DNA of 64,000 bases from Oscillospiraceae bacterium. Lineage in GTDB: Bacteria; Bacillota; Clostridia; Oscillospirales; UBA929. The DNA lies in assembly GCA_031254195.1 (NCBI GenBank), contig JAIRUW010000013.1:32210-96209 (forward strand). Reading direction: 5' to 3'. The notes under the pieces were generated by a model that did no database searches, was not told the DNA's origin, and saw nothing but the letters and a program-made list of their open reading frames with translations. Below are positions 46,218 through 56,008 of the stretch, one piece after another; positions within the stretch are counted from its first letter, which is position 1, and every line of letters begins with the position of its first letter. The translations under genes were made by a program, and so were the position numbers.

Positions 46218-47378
46218 GTGGCTAAGGAGCAAAAAAAGACTAAAAGTCTGAACTATTTATCAGTGCGCGAGTCGAGACGGATTACGCGCGAGAACCGCCG
46301 CGTTACCGCGCGGTTCGACAAGCAGCTCAAACGCAAGTATGTGCCGGAGAGCGAGTATCTGACGCAAATGAAGGACCCCAACAACGTCGTGGAGTTTGAC
46401 GACCTGCACACCCATTTCTTTACCGACATCGGCACCGTCCGGGCGGTTGACGGCGTTTCGTTCGACGTGCCGAGGGGGAAGACAGTCGGCGTAGTCGGGG
46501 AGTCGGGTTGCGGCAAGTCGGTGACCAGCCTGTCGCTGATGCAGCTGTTGCAACGCCCGCAGGGGCAGATCGTCAGCGGCGCGATACGCTTTAACGACGG
46601 TACGCGGGCAGTGGACATCACCAAAATGCCACTGGTAGGGATGCAGAGTATCCGCGGCGGCCAGATCTCGATGATTTTTCAGGAGCCGATGACCAGCCTC
46701 AACCCTGTCTTCCGTATCGGCAAGCAGATGGACGAGGTTTTCGAGCTGCATGAGAAGGGGCTTTCCAAAGCCGAACGCAAGGAGCGTTCGATAGAATTGT
46801 TGAAAATGGTCGGCATTGCCAACAGCGAAGGCGTATACCGCATGTACCCGCACGAGCTGTCGGGCGGGATGCGCCAGCGGGTAATGATTGCCATGGCGCT
46901 CTCCTGCAAGCCGAGCCTGATCATTGCCGATGAGCCGACGACCGCGCTGGACGTGACAATACAAGCGCAGATACTAGACCAGCTGCGGCAGCTGAAGGAC
47001 CAGATCAACTCCAGCATCATGCTGATTACGCACGATCTGGGCGTCATTGCGGAGATGGCGGATTACGTTGTCGTCATGTACGCGGGCAAAATTGTGGAGA
47101 AGGGGACGGCCGTCGAGGTCTTTGGCAACCCTAGCCACCCGTATACCATCGGCCTGCTCAACTCAAAGCCGGTGGTCAACAAAAAGGTGGACCGGCTCTA
47201 CAGTATCCCCGGCAAGGTGCCCAACCCCATCGAGATGCCTGACTACTGCTATTTCAAAGATCGCTGCGAGATGACGGTGGAGGGGTGCGGCGGGCCATAC
47301 CCGTGCCAGTACCGCCTTTCCCCCACGCACCTTGTCTCCTGCTATCGCTTCGCCGATAAGGAGGTGGCCGCGCAATGA
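46218..47378 (+). CDS. oppD: Oligopeptide ABC transporter ATP-binding protein (OppD family)
   Basis: [60 protein letters not shown]. Confidence 0.96.
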   Translation: MAKEQKKTKSLNYLSVRESRRITRENRRVTARFDKQLKRKYVPESEYLTQMKDPNNVVEFDDLHTHFFTDIGTVRAVDGVSFDVPRGKTVGVVGESGCGKSVTSLSLMQLLQRPQGQIVSGAIRFNDGTRAVDITKMPLVGMQSIRGGQISMIFQEPMTSLNPVFRIGKQMDEVFELHEKGLSKAERKERSIELLKMVGIANSEGVYRMYPHELSGGMRQRVMIAMALSCKPSLIIADEPTTALDVTIQAQILDQLRQLKDQINSSIMLITHDLGVIAEMADYVVVMYAGKIVEKGTAVEVFGNPSHPYTIGLLNSKPVVNKKVDRLYSIPGKVPNPIEMPDYCYFKDRCEMTVEGCGGPYPCQYRLSPTHLVSCYRFADKEVAAQ

Positions 47379-48361
47379 CGGAACAGGGCAATTCAGATGT
47401 GATTTTGGAAGTTAAGGACCTAAAAAAATATTTCCCCATCAAGGCAGGGCTGCTTCAGCGTACCGTCGCGCAGGTCAAGGCCGTGGACGGCGTTAACTTC
47501 TCCCTGCGCAAAGGCTCGACGATGGGCCTGGTGGGCGAGTCGGGCTGCGGCAAGACGACCGTGGGGCGCACCGTGCTGCGCCTGCACGGCAAAACGGGGG
47601 GCGACATCCTGTTTCATGGGCAAGAGGTCCATACACTGGATAAAAAGACGCTGCGCTCCCTCCGCCCGCGTATGCAGATTATTTTCCAAGACCCTTATTC
47701 CAGCCTTTCGCCGCGTCTGCCGGTCGGCGAGATTATCGGCGAGGCGCCGCGCGAGCACGGCATCACCAATAAGGACAACCATAACCGCCACATCGACAAG
47801 ATCATGTCCGACTGCGGCTTGCAGCCCTACCACAAGGACAGGTACCCGCACGAGTTTTCCGGCGGGCAGCGGCAGCGCATCTGCATCGCCCGCGCGCTGG
47901 CGCTCAACCCGGAATTCGTCGTCTGCGACGAGCCGGTGTCGGCGCTGGATGTGTCGATCCAGGCGCAGATCATCAACCTTTTGATGGATCTGCAGAAGGA
48001 ATACGGCCTGACATATCTCTTTATCTCGCACGATCTGTCTGTGGTCGAGCATATCTCCGATACCGTAGGCGTGATGTATCTGGGCAATATCGTGGAATAC
48101 GGCTCCAAAGAGGATATATTCAAAAGCCCGTATCATCCCTACACCCGCGCGCTGTTCAGCGCCATCCCCATCCCCGACCCCACCGTCAAGATGAACCGCG
48201 TCATCCTCGAAGGGGACATCCCTTCGCCCGCCAACCCGCCGTCCGGCTGCAAGTTCCACACCCGCTGCCGCGACTGCATGGAAAAATGCAAGACGGAGGA
48301 GCCGGTACCGGTCGAAATGGCGCCGGGGCATACGGTGGTTTGCCATTTGTATAATTCGTAA
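47375..48361 (+). CDS. oppF: Oligopeptide ABC transporter ATP-binding protein (OppF family)
   Basis: [59 protein letters not shown]. Confidence 0.96.
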   Translation: MTEQGNSDVILEVKDLKKYFPIKAGLLQRTVAQVKAVDGVNFSLRKGSTMGLVGESGCGKTTVGRTVLRLHGKTGGDILFHGQEVHTLDKKTLRSLRPRMQIIFQDPYSSLSPRLPVGEIIGEAPREHGITNKDNHNRHIDKIMSDCGLQPYHKDRYPHEFSGGQRQRICIARALALNPEFVVCDEPVSALDVSIQAQIINLLMDLQKEYGLTYLFISHDLSVVEHISDTVGVMYLGNIVEYGSKEDIFKSPYHPYTRALFSAIPIPDPTVKMNRVILEGDIPSPANPPSGCKFHTRCRDCMEKCKTEEPVPVEMAPGHTVVCHLYNS

Positions 48362-48367
48362 TCTCTC

Positions 48368-48395
48368 TTGACAATCCTGCCGGATATGCTATACT
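48368..48395 (+). promoter_or_regulatory. Promoter upstream of structured leader
   Basis: TTGACA (48368-48373) - 16 bp - TATACT (48390-48395). Confidence 0.6.
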
Positions 48396-48407
48396 GAAAG
48401 TGCAAGA

Positions 48408-48487
48408 GCGTGTCGTTACCGACACGCCACCGTAAGAAATAGCTTATGTAGCCGTTATCCTTTGGGGGATAGAGCGGCTACATAGCT
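48408..48487 (+). promoter_or_regulatory. Two consecutive hairpins in 5' leader
   Basis: GCGTGTCG ttac CGACACGC (48408-48427); AGCTtATGTAGCCG...CGGCTACATAGCT (48441-48487) followed by TTTT. Confidence 0.65.
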
Positions 48488-48537
48488 TTTGGGGCAAACT
48501 TTATCAGGAGCCAGAGCGCGAATAATTGGAGGGAATA

Positions 48538-49022
48538 TGCAAATGTCGGACTATCAAAAGCAAAAGGCAGCCAAGCCCAAAATAAACGACAGGATAAATG
48601 AGCTGCTTGCCGGAACAATGCGGGAAATGGCTTTGGGATTCGTTGCATGGATGAAAGAACACAAAATGACGGCTGGATGGGCTTCGACGGACTCATGGAA
48701 GACGAGCTATCGAGGGAAGGGATTATTTTACATAAGGATCAGTGAGGGCAAATGGACTGTTAATCCTGTTTTCTGGGATATAGATGAGGTTGCCGATTAT
48801 ATCACAGAAGAGGGTTACCAAGAGTTCATCTTGAATAATCTGTATGATTGCCGGTTTTGCCATCCCGCGCCTTGCCGCATTACAGACAGGATTTTTTTCG
48901 GCAAAGAGCTCAAGGGCCTTTGCGGCGGGCGGCCGATTTTGCATTGCGAAAATCCTGATGAGCGGACTGTAGAATTTTTGAAAGGGTTGATAGTTTACAT
49001 GAGAAAGAAGATTAGTGGATAA
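48538..49022 (+). CDS. Hypothetical protein with CxxCxxxxC motif (possibly DUF3788-like)
   Basis: Intact ORF; MQMSDYQKQKAAKPKINDRINELL...LYDCRFCHPAPCRIT; RBS ggaggg. Confidence 0.65.
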
Positions 49023-49198
49023 TAAGCGTTTGCCGGAGCAGAAAGGAATAGGGTATATATCCGTCATTTTGACGAAGGCGAACCTATAGCAACACAAATC
49101 TTAAAAGGGAGTTTGAAAATTCCCTTAACAGCATACGGGGATTGATTTTTTGCAATGCCGTGATATAATACCCTTATCACTGGTTTGGGAGGTTCACT

Positions 49199-49837
49199 AT
49201 GGAAAGCAAGGCGTATAATCTGGCCCATGAAAAGAACCCGATGATAACCCTTCGCGTGATTCCCGGGCATTTTACCACCAGCAATTTCCACATCAGCCAT
49301 TTCCTTGACGTGAGCAGCATGAAATCCAATGCTACCGTCGCGCGGAACGTCGCGCATGAGCTGGCGATGCCCTATCTGGCGTCCGCTCAGATCGATACCA
49401 TCGTATGCTTGGAGAGGACCGAGGTCATCGGCGCGTATCTCGCCGAAGAGCTCAAAGAAAGCGGCGTGACGGCCATCGGCGGCGGCGATATTAGCATCAT
49501 AACGCCAATCGCCAATAATATCGGGAGCCTGTCTTTCCAAAGCAGCATGGTCGGACTGCTGTCCGGCAGGAACGTCCTTTTGCTGACCACCTCCATATCC
49601 AGCGGACGGACGCTTGACAGCGCTTTGGATTGCCTTGCCTATTACCGCAGCAACATTGTAGGCATATCCGCGCTGTTTTTGGTGTCGTCTGCCAACCCGG
49701 AACTGAGGGTCAACGCGCTGTTTACATCCGACGATATTCCCGGGTATCAATTCTATAGCTCCCGCAACTGCGACATGTGCCGCGCGGGGCAGAGTTTGGA
49801 CGCGCTGATTTCCAGTGAGGGCTTTACAAAGATATAA
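49199..49837 (+). CDS. Phosphoribosyltransferase-like protein (orotate PRT-like)
   Basis: IDTIVCLERTEVIGAYLAEEL and GRNVLLLTTSISSGRTLDSALDCL resemble PRTase motifs. Confidence 0.65.
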   Translation: MESKAYNLAHEKNPMITLRVIPGHFTTSNFHISHFLDVSSMKSNATVARNVAHELAMPYLASAQIDTIVCLERTEVIGAYLAEELKESGVTAIGGGDISIITPIANNIGSLSFQSSMVGLLSGRNVLLLTTSISSGRTLDSALDCLAYYRSNIVGISALFLVSSANPELRVNALFTSDDIPGYQFYSSRNCDMCRAGQSLDALISSEGFTKI

Positions 49838-50172
49838 TGGCAAGAAAACAGAAAATACCTTTTGAAGACGACGGGCGGGTCGTCGCCGACATGAGCGGCA
49901 TCGACGAATACCGCCCCCGTTTCATATTACCGCGCAAGCGGAAAGACCTCGCCTCTTCGTCACGCGGCGGTGAGGCGGACGAGAGCGGCCCCGGCCAGGA
50001 CGGAGTTGAGCCGGACGGCTGCGGCGTCATACCGCCAAAGGAGCCTTTAACGAAAGAGCAGGCGCGGATGGTGACGTTCGCGTCGCTTCGGGCAGGATTG
50101 CTGATAGCGCTGCTGTTTATCGCCGGGGCGGCGCTGTTTATTCTGTTCTGTATTCACGTTTGGTTCCGGTGA
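49837..50172 (+). CDS. Small single-pass membrane protein
   Basis: ORF follows PRTase; C-terminal TM LLIALLFIAGAALFILFCIHVWF. Confidence 0.6.
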   Translation: MARKQKIPFEDDGRVVADMSGIDEYRPRFILPRKRKDLASSSRGGEADESGPGQDGVEPDGCGVIPPKEPLTKEQARMVTFASLRAGLLIALLFIAGAALFILFCIHVWFR

Positions 50173-50228
50173 GGAATCCTGAGGCAGCTTCACCCTGCCC
50201 CAGTTATTCCCTCTGTGCCTCCCGGTTG

Positions 50229-50801
50229 CTATACGGTCTCAAATGTAAACGAGCACGGCTCCTCCCCGTTTGTATTGAGCGGGGAGGAATTGATTTCCTT
50301 GAGCTGCAGTTTGACGCCCAGTGCGTTTTGATAATGATGTAGAAAATGCCCCGCACAGCAGCCGCAATAGGTTGACGATACGGTAAACGGCTGTTTCAGT
50401 TTCTTGATCCCGCCGCAGGAGCAGGTTGTTTTACCTGTATGTACGCCATTTTGATGTCCTGAAAATGTTATGGTGAAGGAGCCGTCATCGTTGAGGCGGG
50501 GTTCCATCATATACTCAACGGTATTCATCAGCGCGAGTTTTTCGGCAAGCGGCTTATCTTTGTGCTCTTTGCCGAATGCTTTGGAGTCCTTATCACGTTT
50601 TCCGCCCTTACAGCATCCTTCCCGCTCCATGACGGCGAGACGCTGCTCTTTGGTCAGCAGTTTATCCATCATATCAATGGCCGGAAAGACAACATGAAAA
50701 TTTTTGCCTGTCTGGTTGGCGTCAAGCCCCATCTGCCCGATAATATCAGGAGCAATCTCCAGTTTATACATGGTTTCCTTCATCTTTTTCAAGCTCGGCA
50801 T
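50229..50801 (-). CDS. Cys-rich protein of unknown function (paralogue B)
   Basis: TTCSCGGIKK...STYCGCCAGHFLHHYQNALGVKLQLKEI; paralogous with 50879-51451. Confidence 0.75.
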   Translation of the reverse strand: MPSLKKMKETMYKLEIAPDIIGQMGLDANQTGKNFHVVFPAIDMMDKLLTKEQRLAVMEREGCCKGGKRDKDSKAFGKEHKDKPLAEKLALMNTVEYMMEPRLNDDGSFTITFSGHQNGVHTGKTTCSCGGIKKLKQPFTVSSTYCGCCAGHFLHHYQNALGVKLQLKEINSSPLNTNGEEPCSFTFETV

Positions 50802-50878
50802 AGTTTTGGCTCCTTCTTTTTGATTTCGCTTATGAAGTGAAAGAGATTGCGCATCATATTGAACGCAATACCTCCCGG

Positions 50879-51451
50879 TTACTTTACAATCTCAAACACA
50901 AACACACAGGGGTTTTCTTTGCTCACACCCTGTTTGGGGATCTCAACTGATTTTATCCTGAGCTTTATTCCCAAGGCAGATTGCAAATTCTGCATACGTC
51001 CTCCGGCGCAGCCTTCATAATACAGTGAAAACGGCGCCGTTATCTTCCCTTTGACGGAATGATTATAACACTCGTCACAGGCCCATGTGAATGTTATTGT
51101 ATTATTTTCCTCGTCCAAAACGATATTGCGCGTCTTCCCTTTAAGACCGTTTTCAAACTCCATGATGTATACATCCAGCTTTACCGGCAGCGGCAATTCT
51201 GCGTGCTCGGCGGCAAACGCTTTGCGCGCTTTTTCATGTCCAAACCCGCGGCAGCCGCCGCTTTGCTCCCAGAGCCGAAAGCGCTCTTCTTCGGTGAAAT
51301 GCTCACCGATGGCTTCCATAAACATGTTATCGCCCGCGTTGCTGCCACAGCCCGGGACAAAGTATGTGTCGAGTATGTTTTGGAAGATAAGCAGCTTATC
51401 CTCGGGGATTTCGTTTTTCTTCTTTTTCATCATGCCGTAAAAGGTTCTCAT
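50879..51451 (-). CDS. Cys-rich protein of unknown function (paralogue A)
   Basis: WACDECYNHSVKGKITAPFSLYYEGCAGGRMQNLQSALGIKLRIKSVEI; ATG at 51451 with RBS, 14 nt after MerR gene. Confidence 0.78.
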   Translation of the reverse strand: MRTFYGMMKKKKNEIPEDKLLIFQNILDTYFVPGCGSNAGDNMFMEAIGEHFTEEERFRLWEQSGGCRGFGHEKARKAFAAEHAELPLPVKLDVYIMEFENGLKGKTRNIVLDEENNTITFTWACDECYNHSVKGKITAPFSLYYEGCAGGRMQNLQSALGIKLRIKSVEIPKQGVSKENPCVFVFEIVK

Positions 51452-51465
51452 TGGGGAAGCCTCCT

Positions 51466-52737
51466 TTATGTTAAGTAGACCCGTTTGACCTTCGCGGACT
51501 CGCCTTCTCCCCATGCCGCGAAACCTAATTTAACTCCCTGTGTTTTCACCAAGTCGAAAACCAGCTTCCCATCCGCTTCGGTGATAACATCGTGCCCGTC
51601 CGGGTATGATTCCCAAGGGGTTGGATTTTGCCGCGCAAACATGTAACCTCCTGAAAATGCCCCGTCATATTCCACTACCATTTGCTTTGCCGCCCTTAAA
51701 TATTTAGGCGAAGGATTCCAACATGTAAACTCGTTGTCATTTAATGGTAATGATAATTCATGAGGAAAATCGATGGATTTGCCGTCTTTGAGCTTGATTG
51801 GAATGTATCTTGTCAGCTGCTCATAACCCAGCCCGGCTTTTATATCCTCGAAATCGTCGCCGCTATAAACCATGCCGCCCATGACGCCGCGTTCGTCGTC
51901 ATACTCGAAGTTGGTGGCGTCAAGCCATTTGAAAATCTTGCCTTCGACTTTCTCTATGCTCTCCCCATCATCATCAATACTCACCGACAGGGCGTATAAT
52001 CCGCCCTCGAACTCAATCAGCTCAAACGGCGCTACGTCCGCCGCGGTAACAAAGTCTTTGACCTTCATCACATACTCGACTTTGTCGCCTCTCCTGATCA
52101 AAAAGTCAATGCTGTTGAAGATAATATCCTCAAACAACCGCTGACGGTCGCCCTGCCAGGCCCAGTCCATGAGTACGCCCCATGTGTCCCATGATTGAAG
52201 CCCCGACGTTACCGCTCTGAACTTCGGGATCCTGACGACCATGACGTCCGGGATCTTTTTGTCCAGTTTTTCCGTTATTTCCAACAAGCGGTTCACGTTG
52301 GCCGGATTTCCGTTGTAATCGACATTGACGATCTGCGTTTCGATCTCTTTGGCCTTTTCATACAGCATCTTCACATCCGATTCCTTGGCGAAATCGGCTT
52401 GCTCGATATGCCGGATGAAGTTCAATACGATCTCTTTGAGTTCGTGCAGCAGGGATACTTCCTCGTCAATAGTGTCTACCTTTTTCCCGAGAATCTCCAG
52501 CACGACTTCCGAACCGGACGTATTAAAAATCCGTTGGATGTCTTTGATGCTGATATTCAGTTTTCTCAGAATCAGGATTTGCTCAAGACGCTGTATGGTG
52601 GGTTCGTCGTACAGCCTGTGGGCGTAATCATCGCTCCGGGTGCTGCTGATCAGCCCCATGTCTTCGTAATAGCGCAGCGTCCGCGCCGATATGTCATACT
52701 TGCTCGATACATCCCTGATTTTGACTAGGTTGCTCAT
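51466..52737 (-). CDS. MerR-family transcriptional regulator with large C-terminal ligand-binding region
   Basis: KIRDVSSKYDISARTLRYYEDMGLISSTRSDDYAHRLYDEPTIQRLEQILILRKLNISIKDIQRIF; ~300-aa C-terminal extension. Confidence 0.9.
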   Translation of the reverse strand: MSNLVKIRDVSSKYDISARTLRYYEDMGLISSTRSDDYAHRLYDEPTIQRLEQILILRKLNISIKDIQRIFNTSGSEVVLEILGKKVDTIDEEVSLLHELKEIVLNFIRHIEQADFAKESDVKMLYEKAKEIETQIVNVDYNGNPANVNRLLEITEKLDKKIPDVMVVRIPKFRAVTSGLQSWDTWGVLMDWAWQGDRQRLFEDIIFNSIDFLIRRGDKVEYVMKVKDFVTAADVAPFELIEFEGGLYALSVSIDDDGESIEKVEGKIFKWLDATNFEYDDERGVMGGMVYSGDDFEDIKAGLGYEQLTRYIPIKLKDGKSIDFPHELSLPLNDNEFTCWNPSPKYLRAAKQMVVEYDGAFSGGYMFARQNPTPWESYPDGHDVITEADGKLVFDLVKTQGVKLGFAAWGEGESAKVKRVYLT

Positions 52738-52773
52738 AACCATTCTCTCCTCCGTTTTTTTAGGTTTAAGTAT

Positions 52774-52804
52774 AGTATAAATCCTTCCCCAACGGCAGAA
52801 TCAA
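52774..52804 (-). promoter_or_regulatory. MerR-type promoter with 19-bp spacer
   Basis: Reverse strand TTGATT (52799-52804) - 19 bp - TATACT (52774-52779). Confidence 0.6.
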
Positions 52805-52899
52805 GGGGTATTGCAAAATTTTTTACAAAAATGTAAAAAGATTTTTTCTTCCATGAAGCCCCATGCGTTCGCTAAGGGTTTCTGCTATGACAAACAGGG

Positions 52900-53670
52900 T
52901 CATCGCCTGCTTCCGAAGAGATATTGCTTTTTGACTTTTCCGTGGAAGACCGCGGTTATTGCCTTCTGAGGGCATTTGTTAATGCACCGGTAGCAGAGTG
53001 TGCAATTATGCCTATGCTCGATTTTACCGCTATCGCTGTTTAAGTTGCCCATAGGGCAGACAGCGGCGCATATACCGCAATTTGTACAGCCGTTTTTGAT
53101 CCTGATTGCGTTAGGAGCGGCCGCTTTTCTTTCTGTTCCCGGTAAAAGTGCGGCCTGTATCAACCCTAACGCCCGCGATATAGGGTTAAAGCCGCGCTTT
53201 TTCACCTTTCCGGCCTTTATGTCGCGGCATACGGTCAGCATTTTGCGGTCCGCTCTGGCGGTAATCTTCAGGACTTTCTTATCGCTTATCAGTGCGTCGG
53301 GCAGAAACCAGTAATTGGTCACATTGTTGGGCATGAAGAAATGCTCCGCGTATAAGACCTCCGCGTGTCCGGGCGGGAACATATCCATAAACGACCTTGC
53401 GGCATCGCCGGAGAGTATGAGCTGCGTGCAAAAGAGTATCAGCTTCTTACCTTTCAGCGCTTCCATATGCTTAATGGCAAACTCCCGCATGATTCGCGGC
53501 GGTCTTGAAAAAAACACAGGATAGCAAAATCCGATGGTCTCTTCGCCCGTTATCATTGCGTCAAAGTCAAGATTTTCCTCGATGGAATAGCACTCAGCGT
53601 CCATGTGGCGGCAAAACTGTCCGGCTATGTACTTTGAATTGCCTGTGCCGGAAAAATAGAGCATAATCAT
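52900..53670 (-). CDS. EFR1-type ferredoxin (flavodoxin-like + 2x[4Fe-4S])
   Basis: MIMLYFSGTGNSKYIAGQF and CTNCGICAAVCPMGNLN...CTLCYRCINKCPQKAI. Confidence 0.92.
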   Translation of the reverse strand: MIMLYFSGTGNSKYIAGQFCRHMDAECYSIEENLDFDAMITGEETIGFCYPVFFSRPPRIMREFAIKHMEALKGKKLILFCTQLILSGDAARSFMDMFPPGHAEVLYAEHFFMPNNVTNYWFLPDALISDKKVLKITARADRKMLTVCRDIKAGKVKKRGFNPISRALGLIQAALLPGTERKAAAPNAIRIKNGCTNCGICAAVCPMGNLNSDSGKIEHRHNCTLCYRCINKCPQKAITAVFHGKVKKQYLFGSRR

Positions 53671-53672
53671 GT

Positions 53673-53792
53673 TTACGCACCTCCGAAAATGTAGGAAATG
53701 AGGCTGTCGGTGATGATGTCCACAGTTTCGGGCAAGTCGTCCGCTTCCGTTAATGCTCTTGGCACACTATCACATCCTATTATGACTATCAT
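53673..53792 (-). pseudogene. 39-codon ORF, candidate C-terminal remnant of a TetR-like regulator
   Basis: Reverse frame MIVIIGCDSVPRALTEADDLPETVDIITDSLISYIFGGA*, stop adjacent to ferredoxin ATG. Confidence 0.4.
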
Positions 53793-53817
53793 ATCCTATA
53801 TGGTCATAATAAAGGAT
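53766..53817. promoter_or_regulatory. Candidate operator: 19-bp tandem direct repeat plus inverted repeat
   Basis: ACTATCACATCCTATTATG ACTATCATATCCTATATGG; CATCCTATTATGAC ... GTCATAATAaaGGATG. Confidence 0.6.
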
Positions 53818-53834
53818 GCCAATTGATTTGTCAA
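53806..53834 (-). promoter_or_regulatory. Promoter for ferredoxin transcription unit
   Basis: Reverse strand TTGACA (53829-53834) - 17 bp - TATTAT (53806-53811). Confidence 0.65.
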
Positions 53835-53899
53835 TAGCCAATATGAGGAACCAACAAGCTGTATTAGTAGAAAAAGATATTATATTTTGCATATTTATG

Positions 53900-53928
53900 T
53901 TGCTTTTGCAATTAGTCTGTAATATAAT
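53900..53928 (+). promoter_or_regulatory. Promoter for first chemoreceptor
   Basis: TTGCTT - 17 bp - TATAAT. Confidence 0.55.
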
Positions 53929-53972
53929 GAAGGGGGCATGTTCAAATTGGAAGGAAGGGAAGACCAACTTTT

Positions 53973-55763
53973 ATGAAGAATATGAAGGTAGCGTCAAAAC
54001 TGATAGTCAGCTTTCTGATTGTGATCGCTTTAAGCATTATCATTGGGGTTGTCGGAATAATCGGGATGTCAACGATGAACCAAGCGGGATCTGACATGTA
54101 CGATTTCAATGTGGGCAGCATTATGGCTCTGGGGAATCTGCGCGAGAACCTTGCGCTTCAGCGCAACGATTTGCGTGACATTTTCCTCTCCCAGGACGAT
54201 CCGAATAGAGTCAGTCAAATGATAGCCGAGGTAAAACGATTAGGCCAAGATGCGGAGGCCAACTTCACCCTGTATGAAACGACGATTTTTGACATGTCGG
54301 AAGAGGACGACTACTTTAAGGCGAAGGACACTTGGTTTGGGTCCTTTGTCGAGATGAAAAATAATGTCTACGCCTTGATTGACCAAGGGAATTTCGACGA
54401 AGCATACTCGACTTTTAGGGCTGTGATCAATGACATCTCCGTTATCACAGAAGGGCTCAACTCGGCGGCAGCTAGGAATGAAGCCGCGGCGGCGACAAGC
54501 AATACGGGCATGGACAGCACATACCGGATGCTGTCTATACTCATGATTTCCGTCATCGTTTTGGCCGCGGCTATCGCGCTGGGCTTGGCATTCTACATCT
54601 CCGGCCTGATCTCCAAGCCGCTGGGCCTGTTGACTACCTTTATGAAGAGAGCCGGCGGGACCGGCGACATTACATTGGGTGCCGAGGATGAGCGTACTAT
54701 TGGGCAATACGGGCAGATGAAAGACGAAATCGGTCAGTGCATCGGAGCCACCGGCGCCTTTATCGGTCACGTTATCGGCGTCAGCAAGCTGCTGGAGCAT
54801 ATCGCCGACGGAGACCTGAGAGACGAAGTCAAGCTGCTGTCCGCCACCGATACACTGGGTATCTCTCTTAATAAGACGCTGCAAAACCTCAACGGAATGT
54901 TCGGCGAGATCAACAACAGCACAGCGCAAGTCTCTTCCGGCTCCAAGCAAATCGCCGACGGCGCGCAAACGCTCGCCCAGGGTTCGACCGAGCAGGCCGC
55001 CGCCGTGGAGCAGCTTTCCGCTTCCATTACAGAGATAGCGCAAAAGACCAAAGATAACGCGGATATGGCCGGACGTACCGCCGAACTCGCAACATCCATT
55101 AAGCAAAGCGCGGAAAAAGGCAGCCGTCAAATGGATGAAATGCTGGCAGCCGTCAAGGAAATCAATGAAGCCGGCAAGAATATAAGCAGGGTCATCAAGG
55201 TCATCGACGACATCGCTTTCCAAACCAACATCCTTGCTCTCAACGCCGCGGTAGAAGCGGCGCGGGCCGGGCAGCACGGCAAAGGGTTCGCCGTCGTCGC
55301 GGAGGAAGTGCGAAGCCTTGCCGCCAAGAGCGCGGACGCGGCAAAGGAAACCGGAACACTGATTGCCAACTCTACCGAAAAAGCGGAACTAGGTTCACGC
55401 ATAGCAAGTGAAACCGCCATCAGTCTTTCGGAAATTGTGTCCGGCATTAACGAGAGCAATCAGTTCATTCATGAAATCGCGCAATCGTCCGAGCAGCAGT
55501 CCGCCGGAATTACGCAGATCAACACAGGCGTAGACCAAGTGGCACAAGTTATCCAGCAGAACAGCGCGACCGCGGAGGAAAGCGCTGCCGCGTCGGAGGA
55601 AATGAGCGGACAGGCCAATATGCTGGAGGATTTGATTGCGCAGTTCAAGCTGAAAGACGGGGGCGGTACGCGCCGGAGCTTATCTTCACCGTCTCCGCGC
55701 AAACAGATTGCCATGCCCGAGAAAGCGGAGTTGCCTAACAGCGGGGAGTACGGGAAGTATTAG
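53973..55763 (+). CDS. Methyl-accepting chemotaxis protein (4HB-type sensor)
   Basis: TM-periplasmic-TM-HAMP; signalling tip [39 protein letters not shown]. Confidence 0.95.
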   Translation: MKNMKVASKLIVSFLIVIALSIIIGVVGIIGMSTMNQAGSDMYDFNVGSIMALGNLRENLALQRNDLRDIFLSQDDPNRVSQMIAEVKRLGQDAEANFTLYETTIFDMSEEDDYFKAKDTWFGSFVEMKNNVYALIDQGNFDEAYSTFRAVINDISVITEGLNSAAARNEAAAATSNTGMDSTYRMLSILMISVIVLAAAIALGLAFYISGLISKPLGLLTTFMKRAGGTGDITLGAEDERTIGQYGQMKDEIGQCIGATGAFIGHVIGVSKLLEHIADGDLRDEVKLLSATDTLGISLNKTLQNLNGMFGEINNSTAQVSSGSKQIADGAQTLAQGSTEQAAAVEQLSASITEIAQKTKDNADMAGRTAELATSIKQSAEKGSRQMDEMLAAVKEINEAGKNISRVIKVIDDIAFQTNILALNAAVEAARAGQHGKGFAVVAEEVRSLAAKSADAAKETGTLIANSTEKAELGSRIASETAISLSEIVSGINESNQFIHEIAQSSEQQSAGITQINTGVDQVAQVIQQNSATAEESAAASEEMSGQANMLEDLIAQFKLKDGGGTRRSLSSPSPRKQIAMPEKAELPNSGEYGKY

Positions 55764-55817
55764 CGGCTCTTAGAAGATATTGAACGGAACCTTGACGCGG
55801 CGCAATAAACGATTCTA

Positions 55818-55842
55818 CCGCCTGTCTGAAAATGACAGGCGG
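55818..55842 (+). terminator. Terminator of first chemoreceptor
   Basis: CCGCCTGTCtgaaaatGACAGGCGG. Confidence 0.75.
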
Positions 55843-55937
55843 TTATTGCTGCCTGTGTTTCTCGGGAAGCCATATAATCGTATGAGCTAAGAGAATATTA
55901 GCAATAAAAAGAAAAAGAAAGAAAAATAACTACATTA

Positions 55938-55966
55938 TTGCATTATCAAGAAATATATGCTACAAT
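55938..55966 (+). promoter_or_regulatory. Promoter for second chemoreceptor
   Basis: TTGCAT - 17 bp - TACAAT. Confidence 0.5.
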
Positions 55967-56008
55967 AAGGTATATTTTGCCGTACGAATGAAAGGAGAGA
56001 TTCTACAA

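Noticed and set aside
48441-48487. Long hairpin as an IS terminal inverted repeat
   Set aside because: Arms are adjacent rather than flanking a transposase, and it sits between a promoter and an ORF
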